From Phyto melanocephala (lineage: Eukaryota > Arthropoda > Insecta > Diptera > Rhinophoridae): 64,000 bases of DNA. The notes beneath the pieces are model-generated. The model searched no databases. It was not told where the DNA came from and saw only the letters and a program-made list of their open reading frames with translations. The translations under genes were made by a program, and so were the position numbers. Location of the stretch: positions 18,023,201 through 18,087,200 of the forward strand of contig OW799237.1 of assembly GCA_941918925.1 (NCBI GenBank), written 5' to 3'. Below, piece by piece: positions 35,913 to 47,640 of this stretch (the stretch's first letter is position 1; each line of letters opens with the position of its first letter).

Positions 35913-35920
35913 ATTTGTAG
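35739..35920 (+). pseudogene. C-terminal fragment of a conserved repetitive arthropod protein
   Basis: The frame reads SGALSEEQGERFY, then a stop and frameshift. From 35792 it reads MEERYQGRWDAHMMDDFCW and ends KSNKRKFKNL-stop at 35918-35920. I recognise this as the C-terminus of a widely dispersed but uncharacterised arthropod protein family (LSEEQGERFHQD...MEERYQGRWD...MMADYCW...KRKFL). Its repetitive occurrence suggests a transposon origin, but I cannot name the superfamily. The upstream body of the protein is absent here. Confidence 0.75.
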
Positions 35921-37665
35921 TTTATAATAATAATTTTATTAGTTAATTATCTAACAAAATACAAAAAATTATTTAAATTGCTCTCTTAATACAACTAAAA
36001 ACAAATTATATTAATTTCATATTTTACTTTAAGTATCCGTCTGCTAGTAATAAGCAACCGGGTTTTTTATAACTATTTCCATATTTTTAACTATTGTAAC
36101 CGTTTTTAATTTAGTAACCGTTTGTTCAAAGGTGGAGTTACCATTTACATACAAATTTAATTTCATACTTATGTTTACCATTAGCACTATAGTTTGTCGG
36201 TCTTATAAAAATAAAAATTAATACAGCTTTATAGGAGGTTTATAAGTAAAACTCCGATAGAAAAACAGTTTTATAAACCCTTAATAATTTTTATGAATAA
36301 GGCAGTGTGAATATAGCCAAGTCGTCATTAGTACAGAATTACAGAAAAGTTATTGGTAATCAATCATATTTACAAAAATCATATGTTGAATAATTAGGAA
36401 TGCGGAGTTGGCTTCTAACAAGTTTTTTTTCGTATAAAATAAATAAAAACTTATCTAGTTTCATATTTAAATGTCAATTAACCATCCACTAAATGCGTAA
36501 GTAACCATTTAATTATATTTGATTTTTATTTACACATTTTGTATACATAACGTAATCAAAACAAAAGTGATCACCTGTTTTTTTTTTTATATAAAAGTCT
36601 TAATATAAGCCTACTAGATTAAAATACAATTTTTAACATTTTGCCTGCGATTCTTTCTTAAAATTTTCCATAAATCTCTCAACATTTTTTTGTTTTATAT
36701 AGATCTTTTACTGTTTGTTTCACCATTTCGACAAGGTGCTAAATTGTTAGAACAGTTTAGATAGGCCTTCTATTTATTAGCACATTAGCTTCACTCGTTT
36801 GTATATTCGAAAATGTATTTAAATCTAATAATTAAGGGCTTTACGCAAAATATTGGTAAACACCAAAGAATACTTTTTAAACGAATTTTATGTTCAACTT
36901 CAGCAGAAACATCTCTACAGGTTGTCATTTTCATGGTTGCTAACAAATTATGGGTTTTGGTCTGGCTGCAAAGCAGAAATTTCCTTAATCAGCAGGATTT
37001 CGTAAAAGATCTTTTAAAAACCAAAGCGACCAACAAAACAGCAAGTGTTTTTCATCAGTAAATCTAGCATGACATTGAGAATTAGAAAAAATAAAATAAA
37101 TTAAGACATTTATGCTAAAAGGGGGATCTTAAACTAAAATTGCAAGTAAATATGATGGAAATGTCCTTTACCTTAGCTACGCCATGAGTGTTAATTGAAA
37201 AATATTGTGGGATTTTCTTTTTGTCTAAAGCATAACATTGTTGTGGATGATTATAAAACCATAAACTTAAAAATTCTTAGGAATTTTGTGTAGGTATTCC
37301 GAAAACGTTTTAAAAATGTTTTTAAAAAGTCTTTGTCACAACATAACGAATGTCACTCGTACAACATAATATATATGCGATTTAGTTTTTTTTTAAAGGT
37401 AAACATTTTAGTTGTTGACCGACCATAAAACGATTATGATTAAATACAAAACGTGTACTATACATCACACAAATCACAGTCAATGTCATAAATGATAGAT
37501 AATAAGAGGAATTTTAAAGATTTTTTTTCAAACAGCCAAACAATAGAAATAATTATTACAATTTTGTAGAGTAAAAATTTTAAAAATTTAAGGAATTGTT
37601 GGTATATTTTTACATTTTCAAGGTTTTAAAATAGTTGTACATATGTATGTGTAAATATTTATGTA
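35921..37665. other. AT-rich non-coding stretch
   Basis: No gene, TIR pair or RNA fold found. The 82-codon frame at 36813-37061 shows no recognisable domain and is not supported by surrounding signals. Confidence 0.45.
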
Positions 37666-37785
37666 CTGTTATTAGAATCCAAACGATTGCTTTGGGTGGA
37701 ATTTTACATGCGTTTTGTTATTGTGACAAAAACAAATTACACGCAAAACCTCCACTCAAAACAATCGTTTGGATTGTAAAAACAG
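37666..37785. mobile_element. Palindromic MITE, 120 bp
   Basis: CTGTTATTAG then AATCCAAACGATTGCTTTGG is mirrored by CAAAACAATCGTTTGGATT then GTAAAAACAG. The arms are about 35-40 bases with few mismatches, leaving a short loop. No coding capacity and no clear target duplication. Confidence 0.7.
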
Positions 37786-38439
37786 CATATTAAGGTTTAG
37801 GAGAAAAACATGCAGATTTTAAAATTTATATGTTTGATTTATTTAAAAAAAGTAATCGGTAACCACTGCTATAAGTAAAAAAAATATGTGAAATAAATTA
37901 AATAAATTTTTTTGTTTATTTTTAACTACACTGTAGTCTATGTAACATATTTTAAATAATTTTTTAAAAACCAAGCAATCGATAACCACAACTTTTAAAG
38001 TCGCAATGAAAAATTCTTGAAAAGTACTTTAAAAAATATTCAAAAATTGTTAAATTTAAAAGTAAAATTTTTACTTGCATTTTTGTTTTTAAAAATAAGT
38101 AATTGGTAACCAAAAGAAAAATATATAACCACCAAGTAATCAATTACAAACAATGTTTCGGGAACTTTTTAATTTCGAATTCATGTTATTAAAAATTAAT
38201 TTATTTAATTTATAAAGTTGTTATCGATTAAGTTTTTTTATAAAATGTTCCAAATGTTCTAAATATATAAGAGATTTATATAAAAGTATTTTTATATGAA
38301 TTTTGTTTTTCTACACTTTTATAAGTTTTTTAAATTGACTTTAAACATGGGAGATATATTTTAAAATTTGATTTATAAAAATAGCCGATAATTTTAAAGC
38401 TAGAGTAAGAAAAACCCCAAAAAAATAATGTAAGTTAGG

Positions 38440-39065
38440 TTTAACAGGCTGATGATCTGAAGACCATCACACTTGGGTCCACGACATGACCAATGTATGA
38501 TTTTTACCTCATACTTAGAATGTCACGTGTAGCTAGTCCCACCCCAATCCAGAGAAAAAACGGTTCCTACAATCTTAAATACCCCTGTAATTGTGATCGG
38601 GAGAGTTGCAAAAGTGCCCTAGTTCGGATGGTCGTCCATTGATGGCTACGTCTGTCTGCTATTTAACAAGCAGCAGTCTTCGCAGACCATCTAGTCTGTG
38701 CGGATTTGTATAATTCCTGTTTGACCAGTGTCTTGCAGAATAAGGGTGGTGAACCAGTATATGTGTCAATCTCCTCCCAGTGAAGAAGAGTCCCATTCTT
38801 TGTTAGTCCTTCTGCAATGCGGTTTCCTGGCACTTCCAAATAGCCAGGTACCCATCTGGGCCCAACAGTAACTCGCTAGCTCAATTAGAGATACTCGGCA
38901 TTCTGTAATAAAAATGGTTGTTGTATAAATATTAGCGATCTAATAGCAGCCTGACAGTCAGTTGAGATACAGAAACCTTTTAGTATCTGAAACAATTTAC
39001 TGCCCTTTTGAACGCAGATACTTCAGTCTGTAGAAATCTAATAGCCTGAAGAAAAATAATGTAAA
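38440..39065 (-). pseudogene. Non-LTR retrotransposon RNase H domain and tail
   Basis: The minus strand reads TEVSAFKRAVNCFRY (second catalytic Glu region). After a frameshift come VSVSQL/ISTDCQAAIRSL (Asp strand), then WVPGYLEVPGNRIAEGLTKN followed by GT, the RNase H terminus (WVPGHxxIPGNExADELA). Downstream lies a tail with WSAKTAAC and ALLQLSRSQLQ, corresponding to the SRxQLxxLVxLLTGH region seen at 5745-6440. Stops and shifts make it non-functional. Confidence 0.82.
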
Positions 39066-40619
39066 ATTAAATTAAATTAAAAATATGCCAAATTATCTGA
39101 TTAAAAAAAGGTAACTGGTAGCAATTTTCCATAATATTTGCAACTAATTTAAATAAAATAAGCTAAATTATTTCTCTAAGACTTTGAAAGCTCAAAATAA
39201 GAAACAGAAATTCATAGAGAATATGGTTTTATTTTAATAGTGGTTATCGATTATTTTTTAATACTATTGTTTTTAGCATTAAGACATATCTAAATAAATT
39301 TATCTAAATGTTAACATTAACATAAAAAATTAAAAATAAAGATATTTAGGTTAGTTAAAAAAAGTAATCGGTAACCACAAAATCTAAAATATTAAGTATA
39401 AAAAACAATTTAAAGAAAAACTTATACATAATTTTTGTTTGTTTATTAGTTTAAAAGAAATTAAAATTTTTGGCAATATTTGGGATTTTTCAATAAGTAA
39501 CCGATAACTATATAAATTTGAAATTGCACAATTAGGTGCTTTAGCCATCTTTCATGGCTGTTAATTTTTTAATTTTTAATAAAAAAGGCGAATAACATCG
39601 ACATATCTTATATTCAACAGTGGTTACAGATTACTTTTTTATATTTTTTTTAAGGTAACACACCCTTAAAAACTAATAATAAACAGAAATAATGCGCATT
39701 TCTTTGCATATAATGTAAATGAAACCAACCATAACCAGATTGATAGATAGTTTAAAATTCAAAAGAGAACGGTAAAACATTAGTTTGCCAAAATAACTTA
39801 TTAGCATATTATGGAATTTTTAAATGTATAAATATTTTTTTGGATTTAAAAATTTTCTTCTTTTGCTTAACTCCATTCATTTGATTTCTTACGTGTGACC
39901 AGGTGTGCGTAAGACTTGTGACAACACACTTACATAAATGTCTACGAGAAAGAAGTACAACTACCCCTAGAAAAATTGATATGATATCAAATGTGCAACA
40001 ATTTTATAATTATAACTTTGCATTTGAAAAAACTCTATCAAGGGGAGGTTTTTTTTATATCACGAATAAGTCTCGAAGACATGCGCAATAAGTTTATGGA
40101 AAGGGTACTTGTTTTTTTTTTATGTTTTAAAAAGAAACTAGTCTTGTGGTGTATTCAAAAGAAATGGTATACCGGAATATAGTGATTAATATTTTGCAAA
40201 AAAAAAGAGAAAGAATAAAAAAACATCGTTTATGCTTATTTTACCATTATTATGACTTAAATGGGATATCTGATTACAGAAGAAAAATTTATGATTAAAA
40301 AAAATATGATGCTCTTTTATATAATTTATTTATTTCATATGACTTTAATAACTGGTATTCGGTTTTTGCATCATCACATATTTTATGTTTTGTTCATATA
40401 TAATAAATAATAAAGCTGTCAAACCCGTCTTCCGAATTTTTTCAGTTTTTCTCAAAGTAGTAAAACCGGTTTTTGAATATTTCAAAAAAACAGTTTTTTA
40501 TATTTTTTCGTTTATATTAACATATTTGAAATTGGTCGATTTTTGAATTATTTAAGAAACCGATTTTTATGTCTCGAATTAATCGACCATATCGAATAGT
40601 TTGGTTCGCTTAAAGTACA
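39066..40619. other. AT-rich non-coding stretch with recurrent 15-mer
   Basis: Holds five of the GTAATCGGTAACCAC-type motifs. A CCGGTTTTTG-rich patch at 40420-40600 recalls the subterminal regions of the hAT-like element at 26264, but has no defined ends. The overlapping frames at 39903-40182 are unsupported. Confidence 0.4.
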
Positions 40620-41557
40620 TATATAAATATTTTTTGAAAGCTTGAGAATTGGCGAGTCGATTAAGCAATTTCTTTCGGTCTGTATATTAGTTGAAATCAA
40701 CTTTTAGAAGGCCCCATATGTAGCACAGACCTTTTTTCGATATCAGTCTGTTGGAAATATTCGGGAAAGAATCGGTATATATTGAGTTTTCAAGATCCTA
40801 AATAATTTTTTGACACCGAATTACAAGCCGTTGCCTCGAAAATTATTTCTATAAGCCTAACTATATTATGCATTTGCTGGCTTAAGCAAATGTGCGGTTA
40901 CATAAAATTAAATGTATGCAACTATATTGTACTTAAGAAACTTCTCGTCAAGTTTCGTCAAGTGTCATTTGCTTAAGCAAACAGCGACTCTGATCGTACT
41001 TTGCTTACGAAAATAGATTTTGCATTATTTAGCATTTGTTTTTCAAATTAGAGAAAAATTTTATAAATTTTTTGGTTAATGCTAAAATATTTATAAATTT
41101 TACACATTTTGTCACAATATCGATATATTAAGAAATATGGAAATAAAACAGTTTTTCCAAAAGTACAAATATTTGCAACTTATCATAGTAAGTATTTAAG
41201 TTTAAATATATCCACCGACAAGTCTTCAAAAATTTACTTAAGCATTTGACAGACTTTTCGTTGATTTTTGACTTCTAGATAACTGAAAGGATCAATATAG
41301 GTAATATAAAAGGACTTGACTAACAAAGTAAAGGGTGTCAAAATTTGAGATATCATATTAATTTTAAGAAAAAAAATATTTCTTTTGTAGATATTTAAAG
41401 TATTTTAATTTCAGCTTATTTTAAATAGGTTTCAGTTAAAAATAAAAAATCTGTCGGTCAAGTGACCCCTAATTCTTTACCAAAATTCTCAATCCTATTT
41501 TTCTATAAACTATTGTTGGTAATTGCTGTTGTTTTCAAGCTCTTGAACTGTTGTGAG

Positions 41558-41855
41558 CAGACCTGGGGGATCTCAATCACATTTCAATTACATGTAATTT
41601 GTAATTGAGGTAGTCTAAATTACAATTACAAGTAATTGTAATTGAAAGTAAGGACTTAACTCAATTACAATAAAATGTAATTGTAATTGAAAAATGTCAA
41701 TTACAATTACTTGTAATTATTAATTGAAAAAAATCAAATACACATTACATGTAATTGTAATTGAAAATGTTCAATTACTAATTACAAGTAATTGTAATTG
41801 TAATTAATCAACAAATAATTACTTGTAATTGAACAAAATTCAATTACATTTTTAA
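41558..41855. repeat. Palindromic array of CAATTACAAGTAATTG units
   Basis: After CAGACCTGGGGGATCTCAAT the sequence is a series of AATTACAAGTAATTGTAATT words and their complements, about ten in 300 bp. hAT-type elements can have such subterminal arrays, and the opening CAGACCTGGGG could be a terminus. No matching right end was found. Confidence 0.6.
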
Positions 41856-42220
41856 AACCATAAAATAAAACTTAAAATTCTTAAAACGATTTTCTAAATT
41901 ATATGAAAAAAAATTGTTGGATGTATAAAAAAAATTATAGAATAATTATGAATTTATTAAAATGTATTGTACAAAGTTCGGTAGAATGATGAAAAACGAT
42001 CGATTTCATTTCGATCATTATTGAAACTTCAATTCGGACGTGTTCGTAACATTTTTAAACTGAAAATTATTAAATAGTAAAGACTGGCTTATATAATATG
42101 TAATTGATAATTTTTGTAATTAAATACTTTTTTGACAATAAATACGTAAAAAAGTAATGATTACTTGTTTTTTTTAAATTACTTAATGAAAAATTTTTTT
42201 TTCCAATTCCATTTTTCCAA

Positions 42221-42304
42221 CGATTTCCATTGACCATTGATACTTAAAATTTGGATCAACTTCCTGTAGCGATTTCCATTGACCATTGATACTTAAAATT
42301 TGGA
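42221..42304. repeat. 35-bp direct repeat, period 49 bp
   Basis: CGATTTCCATTGACCATTGA plus TACTTAAAATTTGGA occurs at 42221-42255 and again at 42270-42304 without a visible mismatch. Confidence 0.85.
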
Positions 42305-43094
42305 CACCCTTTATATTAGGTTATAAAAAATCCACCGCAAAATTGCGTAAAATAAATTTATATATGGTAAAATCTAGTAGTTAGAAATTTACTTCCTTTA
42401 ACCTCCTCAATGTTGGTATCAAAACTATTGTAGAAGATAAAATGCCCGATGGTGTCCAAACCAAAATGGCAGATATTTGAGTCAATTATAATAAATCGAA
42501 TTTGTCCCTTTATTTAGTCCCTTAATATTGGTATCAAATGAAAGGTCTTACCTAGTACAATGTGGTAAACCTTTAGGTAGTGTAAAATTCAGGATGGTAA
42601 TCGAAACAAAATCACAGATATTTTTTTAACCCCATTAATATTGGTATCAATTGAAAGGTCTTGACCAGCAGAAACAAGGCTTCGGAAATTTTAAAGTGTA
42701 TAGCATATGATACTTAAAATGAAATCTAGGCTATGCTGCAATGTGTTAATTTTACCTAAGTACATAATGCTGAAGGGTATTCTTATTACTGTAAAGCTTA
42801 TTTGTTTTATAAAATTTGTGATTAAAACTTCAATTTAGGCCAAGTAATCGGTAACTAATTTCTGTGATTTTCGTGGGCAACAGCGTATGTCTTAAAATTA
42901 AATTCTTCAGAAGAGCCACAAAACCATTTTAGATCAAACTATAGGTTTTACAATTCATATAGATAAAGATCATTTAAAATTTAGAGTTTAGCGCAGGCAA
43001 AGATAAACAAAGTGGTATGTAAGACCATGTGGTGGTAAGACCAAAAAAAGTGTGCAGATAAAATAGCGTAAGTCAAAATAGTTGATTGGCAATG

Positions 43095-43276
43095 AATAAT
43101 GAGCTCTATAGTGCTTTCAATAGATGGACAGACTGACGGACATAGCTAGCTCGTCTTAAATTTAAACCCCGATTCAGAATATATACTTTACGGGGTCAAA
43201 ATGCATATTTCGATGTGTTACAAAAGGAATGACAAAATGAATTTTCCCCCACCATTTTTTTGGTGGAGGGTATAAA
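43095..43276 (-). mobile_element. INE-1-like element, type C, 5' portion only
   Basis: In its own orientation: TTTTATACCCTCCACCAAAA with a GGTGGGGG partner, TTTTGACCCCGTAAAGTATA, ATTCTGAATCGGGGTTTAAA, GACGAGCTAGCTATGTCCGT and CAGTCTGTCC. This matches the 5' end of the element at 61167-62647. No 3' end was found on the left. Confidence 0.75.
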
Positions 43277-45620
43277 AAAAGTCACTGGTATACGATAATA
43301 AATAGCCAAGTATCATTGAAAAATTTTTTATAATTAAAAAAATTTCTGTAAGTTGCTATTTTAAAAGCATTTGTATGAAAATATTTATCTGAAGAATAAA
43401 AATAAAAGAAATTCGAAGAACAATAAACAATTTTAGTTCTGTTTAAAATTTTCAATTATTTTCAGAGGTTTTACCAAACAAAACTTGCTATTAAAGTTTT
43501 CTTTATATATTTCTTTGTACAAGTTTTTTTTCTCAATAAAAAATTCTCACCCTGTTAACAGCTCAAGCGCAACGACCTTTGCCTGTAAGAAAAAACGAAA
43601 AACTTTGGACATCAGCCCCTGTTTATTAATACACGAGTACAAGGGTTTCTATTTTCTTTTGGCTTTGAAGGACAGCTGGCGTTTTTTGTTTTATGCTTTT
43701 AGCGATTTGTTTCGTAATAAAATCATAAGAAAAAACTATTTATTATAATTTTTATTTTGCTTGAAAGATTTTCAGCAGAACAATACCCGAACAAGTTTTC
43801 GTACTAAAGACAAATAGACATTTTACCCTTGGTTGGGTTTCCAGCATTAAGTCATGCAAGAAATATTTCTTAAACAAATTCAAAAGTAATCATTGTATTA
43901 CTTTTCTGTGTGTTTAAGGTTTTTAAATCTGTAAAGAAAAAGGGGAGGGTTTTTGGTTTTGCTTTCGCAATATTACGAAATGATCAATTCAAAAATGCTA
44001 GAAGGACGTCTCAAACAATTTTTTTTTTTGATACCAGTTCACTTCTTAGCGACATATGTTGATATTTCTACGACAACTGAAACGCGTGTGAAAGTTTATT
44101 TATATGTTTTTCTAGTTTATTGTTGTTGTTGTTGTTATTTTAAATAAAACAAAAATGTTCTTTTATCTTTGTGGAGAACAGCCCGATGGGTGGTTTTTTA
44201 CGTTCAATATATTTTTGCTATCTACGCGTTGGCATTGAAATCTACGCTTTAGTTTTCTTCTTAAGGATCATTTTAAAATAAAATATATATATGCTGGCAA
44301 TAAATTGTGTTTACAGCTGGAATGTGGCAGAAACGTGCGAAATAGTTAAGAAATGATTTCTAAGAAAATTTTCAAACAAATGACACACTTTGTAAGTCCT
44401 TTAGGAAAACTGTTAAACGATTTTTAATTCTAGATTATTCGAAAAGGAATTTATATAATTTTATACAAGTAAAATATTTTTAAGTAATAAAATTAAATTC
44501 ATTTAAAATGTTCATGAAAAAAACAAAACCTATAAAAAATTTTCCCATTAAAAAGGAACAAAAATTAAATAAAAATAAATTAATGAGGAACAAAAATGTT
44601 AAAAAATTTTTTTGTTAAGACAGCAATTTTTTTTTTTTTATATTTTCATTGAATGAAACTTCGGAAAAAGCTTTTTGCGAAGTTAGAAACTTAATAAAGG
44701 ATAATAAGGCTTAAATTTTATGTAAATAAAAAGCTCAATTCCTTTTTTTAAATTCATTAACTTTGTCTTTCAATATTAAATTATGATAATATTGAATTAT
44801 TATGTGACAGAGATTTCAGCGCCAAGAATTGTCAAACTCCATATAAAAAAAAGAGAGAACAAAATTGCTTTCCTTTACGCTATCACCTTATGTAATTACA
44901 CCATGGTTTATAGCAGTTTGTCTAAAAAGGGGAATTCCCCTAACTTAAGGAGCTAATACACGACATGTTTTTTACATCTGACTTGTCAAATTCTCCACTG
45001 CTAATACAAACATATCGTGTTTTACCTTTAAAACATTACATCTGTAAAAAACATGTGTTGAGACATCTGACAAAATTTTAATTAGAGTGCGCTCTATTTT
45101 CTTCTGTCAAAACATGTGACATCAGTCGTTGGCAGAAATCTCTGCTGCTGCAAAGCAGTCAGCGTAAAAGTACAATTTTGACAGACATGTAAATTTACAT
45201 ATGTCTCACAAATTTTAAAGTCAGTCAGCTGTTCTGGGTCAAGTATGACTTTAGCTATTTTACCATAATGAAATAGAGCAAGAAAACAAATCTAATGCAA
45301 TGATTAACTCAAAAGATCAAAAAAGTGATATAGGCCCTTTTAGCTCCAAGTCACAGATATATTAGTTTAAATTTTTTTTTTTCAATTCGTTTTCATAGTT
45401 TGGCTTTGAGAATTTTTTCCACAGACAACAAGAAAATTAATTCAAAAATGAACTATACATATTAAGTAAAAACAAATTAACGAAAAAAAAGAAGTTAAAG
45501 CTGTTCAAAAATAACATATTTAGCAAAATTTCTTATAAAAGATTTATACAATTTTTTCGTTTTTGGTTAAATATCCTGCTTAAAGTATTATAATACCTAT
45601 ATTAAGCAGTTATATCTAAG
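43277..45620. other. AT-rich non-coding stretch
   Basis: No recognised gene; the frames at 43485-43748 and 43953-44147 lack domains. A perfect 14-base palindrome AGGGGAATTCCCCT lies at about 44928-44941. The region 44950-45240 has inverted ACATGTTTTTTACA/TGTAAAAAACATGT words and a more even base composition, and may be a decayed TIR element. Confidence 0.4.
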
Positions 45621-45770
45621 TTTTTTCGGCTAAAATATTTCGTTTAATTCTTTATAAATCCCTGTTAGTTTATTTTATAAATTATCCTCTTCATAATTTT
45701 TTCGGCCAAAATATTTCGTTTAATTCTTTTTTTTTAATCCTTGTTAGTTTATTTTATAAATTATCCTTTT
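45621..45770. repeat. Tandem duplication of ~76 bp
   Basis: TTTTTTCGGCTAAAATATTT followed by CGTTTAATTCTTT, CTGTTAGTTTATTTTATAAA and TTATCC is present at 45621 and again at 45697 with few changes. Confidence 0.85.
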
Positions 45771-47204
45771 CTATTCTGCTTTAAATAAATATTTTCATTA
45801 AATGTAAATAAATATTTTTTCAACATTTCTATTTCTATTTGAAAAATAAATTTTCTCAATTACTTTCTAATTCTTGGTATTTTTTGATGATCCTGTCATT
45901 ATCCTTTTGCAATTTTTGGTTTAAGTGCCACAGGTTTATTTTCTCAGCATATATTGTGTTGGATATTTAGCAAACAAATATCAAACCAACAAGTGCTGCG
46001 TGTGAAATTTTCAATAAAGAAAACAAACACTTTTCCCATAAATGTCCTGGCAAAGACAGAAACGAATTTCAACAAAAAGAAACAGAAAAGGATCACACGA
46101 AAATATGTTATCGCTTGATCTTAATCAATTGGGGAAGCGCCTACTTATTAAGAGAGTGAGTGAAGAAGATAGAGCGAGAGAGAGAAAGCAAAGTAATAAG
46201 AACCAAGAACCTGTTTACTTAAAGCGGTAAAAAAAAGCAATAATGTTTTTTTATCTTTTGTTGTTTTTGTATTTTCGGTTATCATATTGTCCTTTTTGCA
46301 GTTCAACGCTTTATGGAGTTTTAAACACACAAAAATAAAAAAACAAACAAAATATGAGGGAGGATACGAATTCTTTAGCAAAAAAGAAAAAGGTTCCCAT
46401 CCTTTGCTCGTAAATAAATGTTTGTTAAGCAGGTACTTGTACAAATACTTCATTTATAAGCGACAAATAAGTCAGTAATAAATGAATTAAAAAAGGGATC
46501 AAAAGGACAATAACTGTTTTAGAGCACTTGTTGAATTCATGTAGTAAGTAGTTTATTTGTGTACATATCTTGTCTTGTATTTTTTTTTTATTTTTTATTC
46601 TCAGAAAGCGGTTTATTTGTGATGTTTTAAACAATTTAATAAATTTAATTAAACGTTTGTATAAACATGATTGTTTTTTAAGATAAAGTATAAAGAATTC
46701 TGGTCAAATAATTGGTGCTTTATTAAGAGGAATTAAGAAATTTTATTAGAAATCATTGTGATTTATTGATTCGAATTTTGAAAACAATTATAGAACAATT
46801 AAAAGAATAGTAACATAGTTTTTTTTTCTTTTGAGAGAAATCAAAAAGGTGGCTGTAAAACTGATATTTTTAAAGGATAAACAGGGTTTCTATTTATACA
46901 GTTCATATGCATTTGGTATTCTTATGAATTTTGTATGAGTGAATAAGTTAAGAGAAATCTTTGTAATCCTTTTTGGAACACTTAAGGTGAACGAAGTAGT
47001 GTAGACATGATTTAGTTCAATTTAATATAAAGAAGGCGTGCATAAAGTTATAACATAAATTTGTTTTAGTTATAGACTTTTAAAGTTGTCACTAACACAC
47101 ATACCTGACAACGAGTTTGATTATTATTTAATACTGGTTAAACCGAATTCGCAATGCTGGGCCCAAAAATATTTTTGTGTGATTTTATTTTTAATCAAGT
47201 TCTG
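45771..47204. other. AT-rich non-coding stretch
   Basis: Open frames at 46042-46634 overlap on both strands and are low-complexity (GA-rich on the plus strand). No domain or conserved motif seen. Confidence 0.45.
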
Positions 47205-47480
47205 TTATCGTTGTAAGTGCAATTTTATTTATAGTCTGTCTGTCTGTCTGTAATTTTCGTAAATGCATTCATTTTATACTTACCTTTGAGTACCATTTTA
47301 AATAAAATTTTATGTACAATTTTTCAATTTTTTTTCCTTAAAAAGAATGTATTATCTCAAAATAAAAAGTACTTTATATGTTAACTCAAGTAACGCCGAA
47401 TTTTATTCGGATCTATCCAGTAGTTTCTGAGCCCAATATATTTAGGAATACACACTGATAGACAGAAGGACAGACGGAAT
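47205..47480. repeat. Dispersed-repeat-like tail with CTGT tetramers
   Basis: Begins with four CTGT tetramers (47236-47251). It ends CCGAATTTTATTCGGATCTA, TCCAGTAGTTTCTGAGCCCA and ACTGATAGACAGAAGGACAG. The CCAGTAGTTTCTGAG phrase is typical of the 3' tails of insect LINE/SINE-type repeats. No partner copy in this window, so the class is uncertain. Confidence 0.4.
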
Positions 47481-47614
47481 TAAAATTCTACAATTGTGAG
47501 TATTTTTTAGTATTTAAGATTATCTCTATTACCATGCGTTTGAATTAATGAATAATTTGAATATAAAAAAATAAGAAAACTACTTCTTAGATCACAAACG
47601 GTGATTTGAAAGTA

Positions 47615-47640
47615 CAGTACACTCGAGATAATGTGAACAC
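47615..47640. mobile_element. pogo/Tigger-like terminal fragment
   Basis: TACAGTACACTCGAGATAAT then GTGAACAC resembles the terminus of the element at 49538-50333 (CAGTAGACTCGCGGTAAC, GTGAACACC). It is cut at 47640 by the hAT-like element. Confidence 0.5.

Larger units (their letters stand above)
40620..42790 (+). mobile_element. Eroded INE-1-like element, type B
   Basis: The 5' part has GAGTCGATTAAGC, TTGAAATCAACTTTTAGAAG and GGAAATATTCGGGAAAGAAT. Central type-B phrases (TGGTATCAAATGAAAGGTCT, GGATGGTAATCGAAAC) follow from about 42400. The 3' part is CATAATGCTGAAGGGTATTC. Ends are decayed, and the interior is expanded by other sequence, including the ATTAC/GTAAT palindrome array at 41558-41855. 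Confidence 0.65.
32480..42858. repeat. Recurrent 15-base motif GTAATCGGTAACCAC, at least 13 copies
   Basis: Near-identical or one-to-three-change copies start at about 32480, 32637, 34641, 34754, 37852, 37975, 38099, 39111, 39239 (inverted), 39364, 39497, 39620 (inverted) and 42844. Most are preceded or followed by a run of A or T. Spacing is irregular. The motif is absent from the transposons lying between copies and I did not see it outside this interval. Confidence 0.7.

Noticed and set aside
40420..40610. Third copy of the TAGGGTGATCGA hAT-like element
   Set aside because: Shares CCGGTTTTTG-type words but neither terminus nor a continuous alignment could be seen.
43485..44147. Open frames of 64-87 codons
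   Set aside because: AT-rich composition, Lys/Phe/Tyr/Leu-rich translation, no motif, no splice context; expected by chance.
44943..45345. Possible TIR element with AAGGAGCTAATA / TTTTAGCTCC ends
   Set aside because: Only about eight bases match between the ends and no duplication flanks them; below what I would list as a feature.
46042..46634. Cluster of overlapping frames on both strands
   Set aside because: Frames on opposite strands overlap over the same GA-rich low-complexity DNA, with no domain signature.
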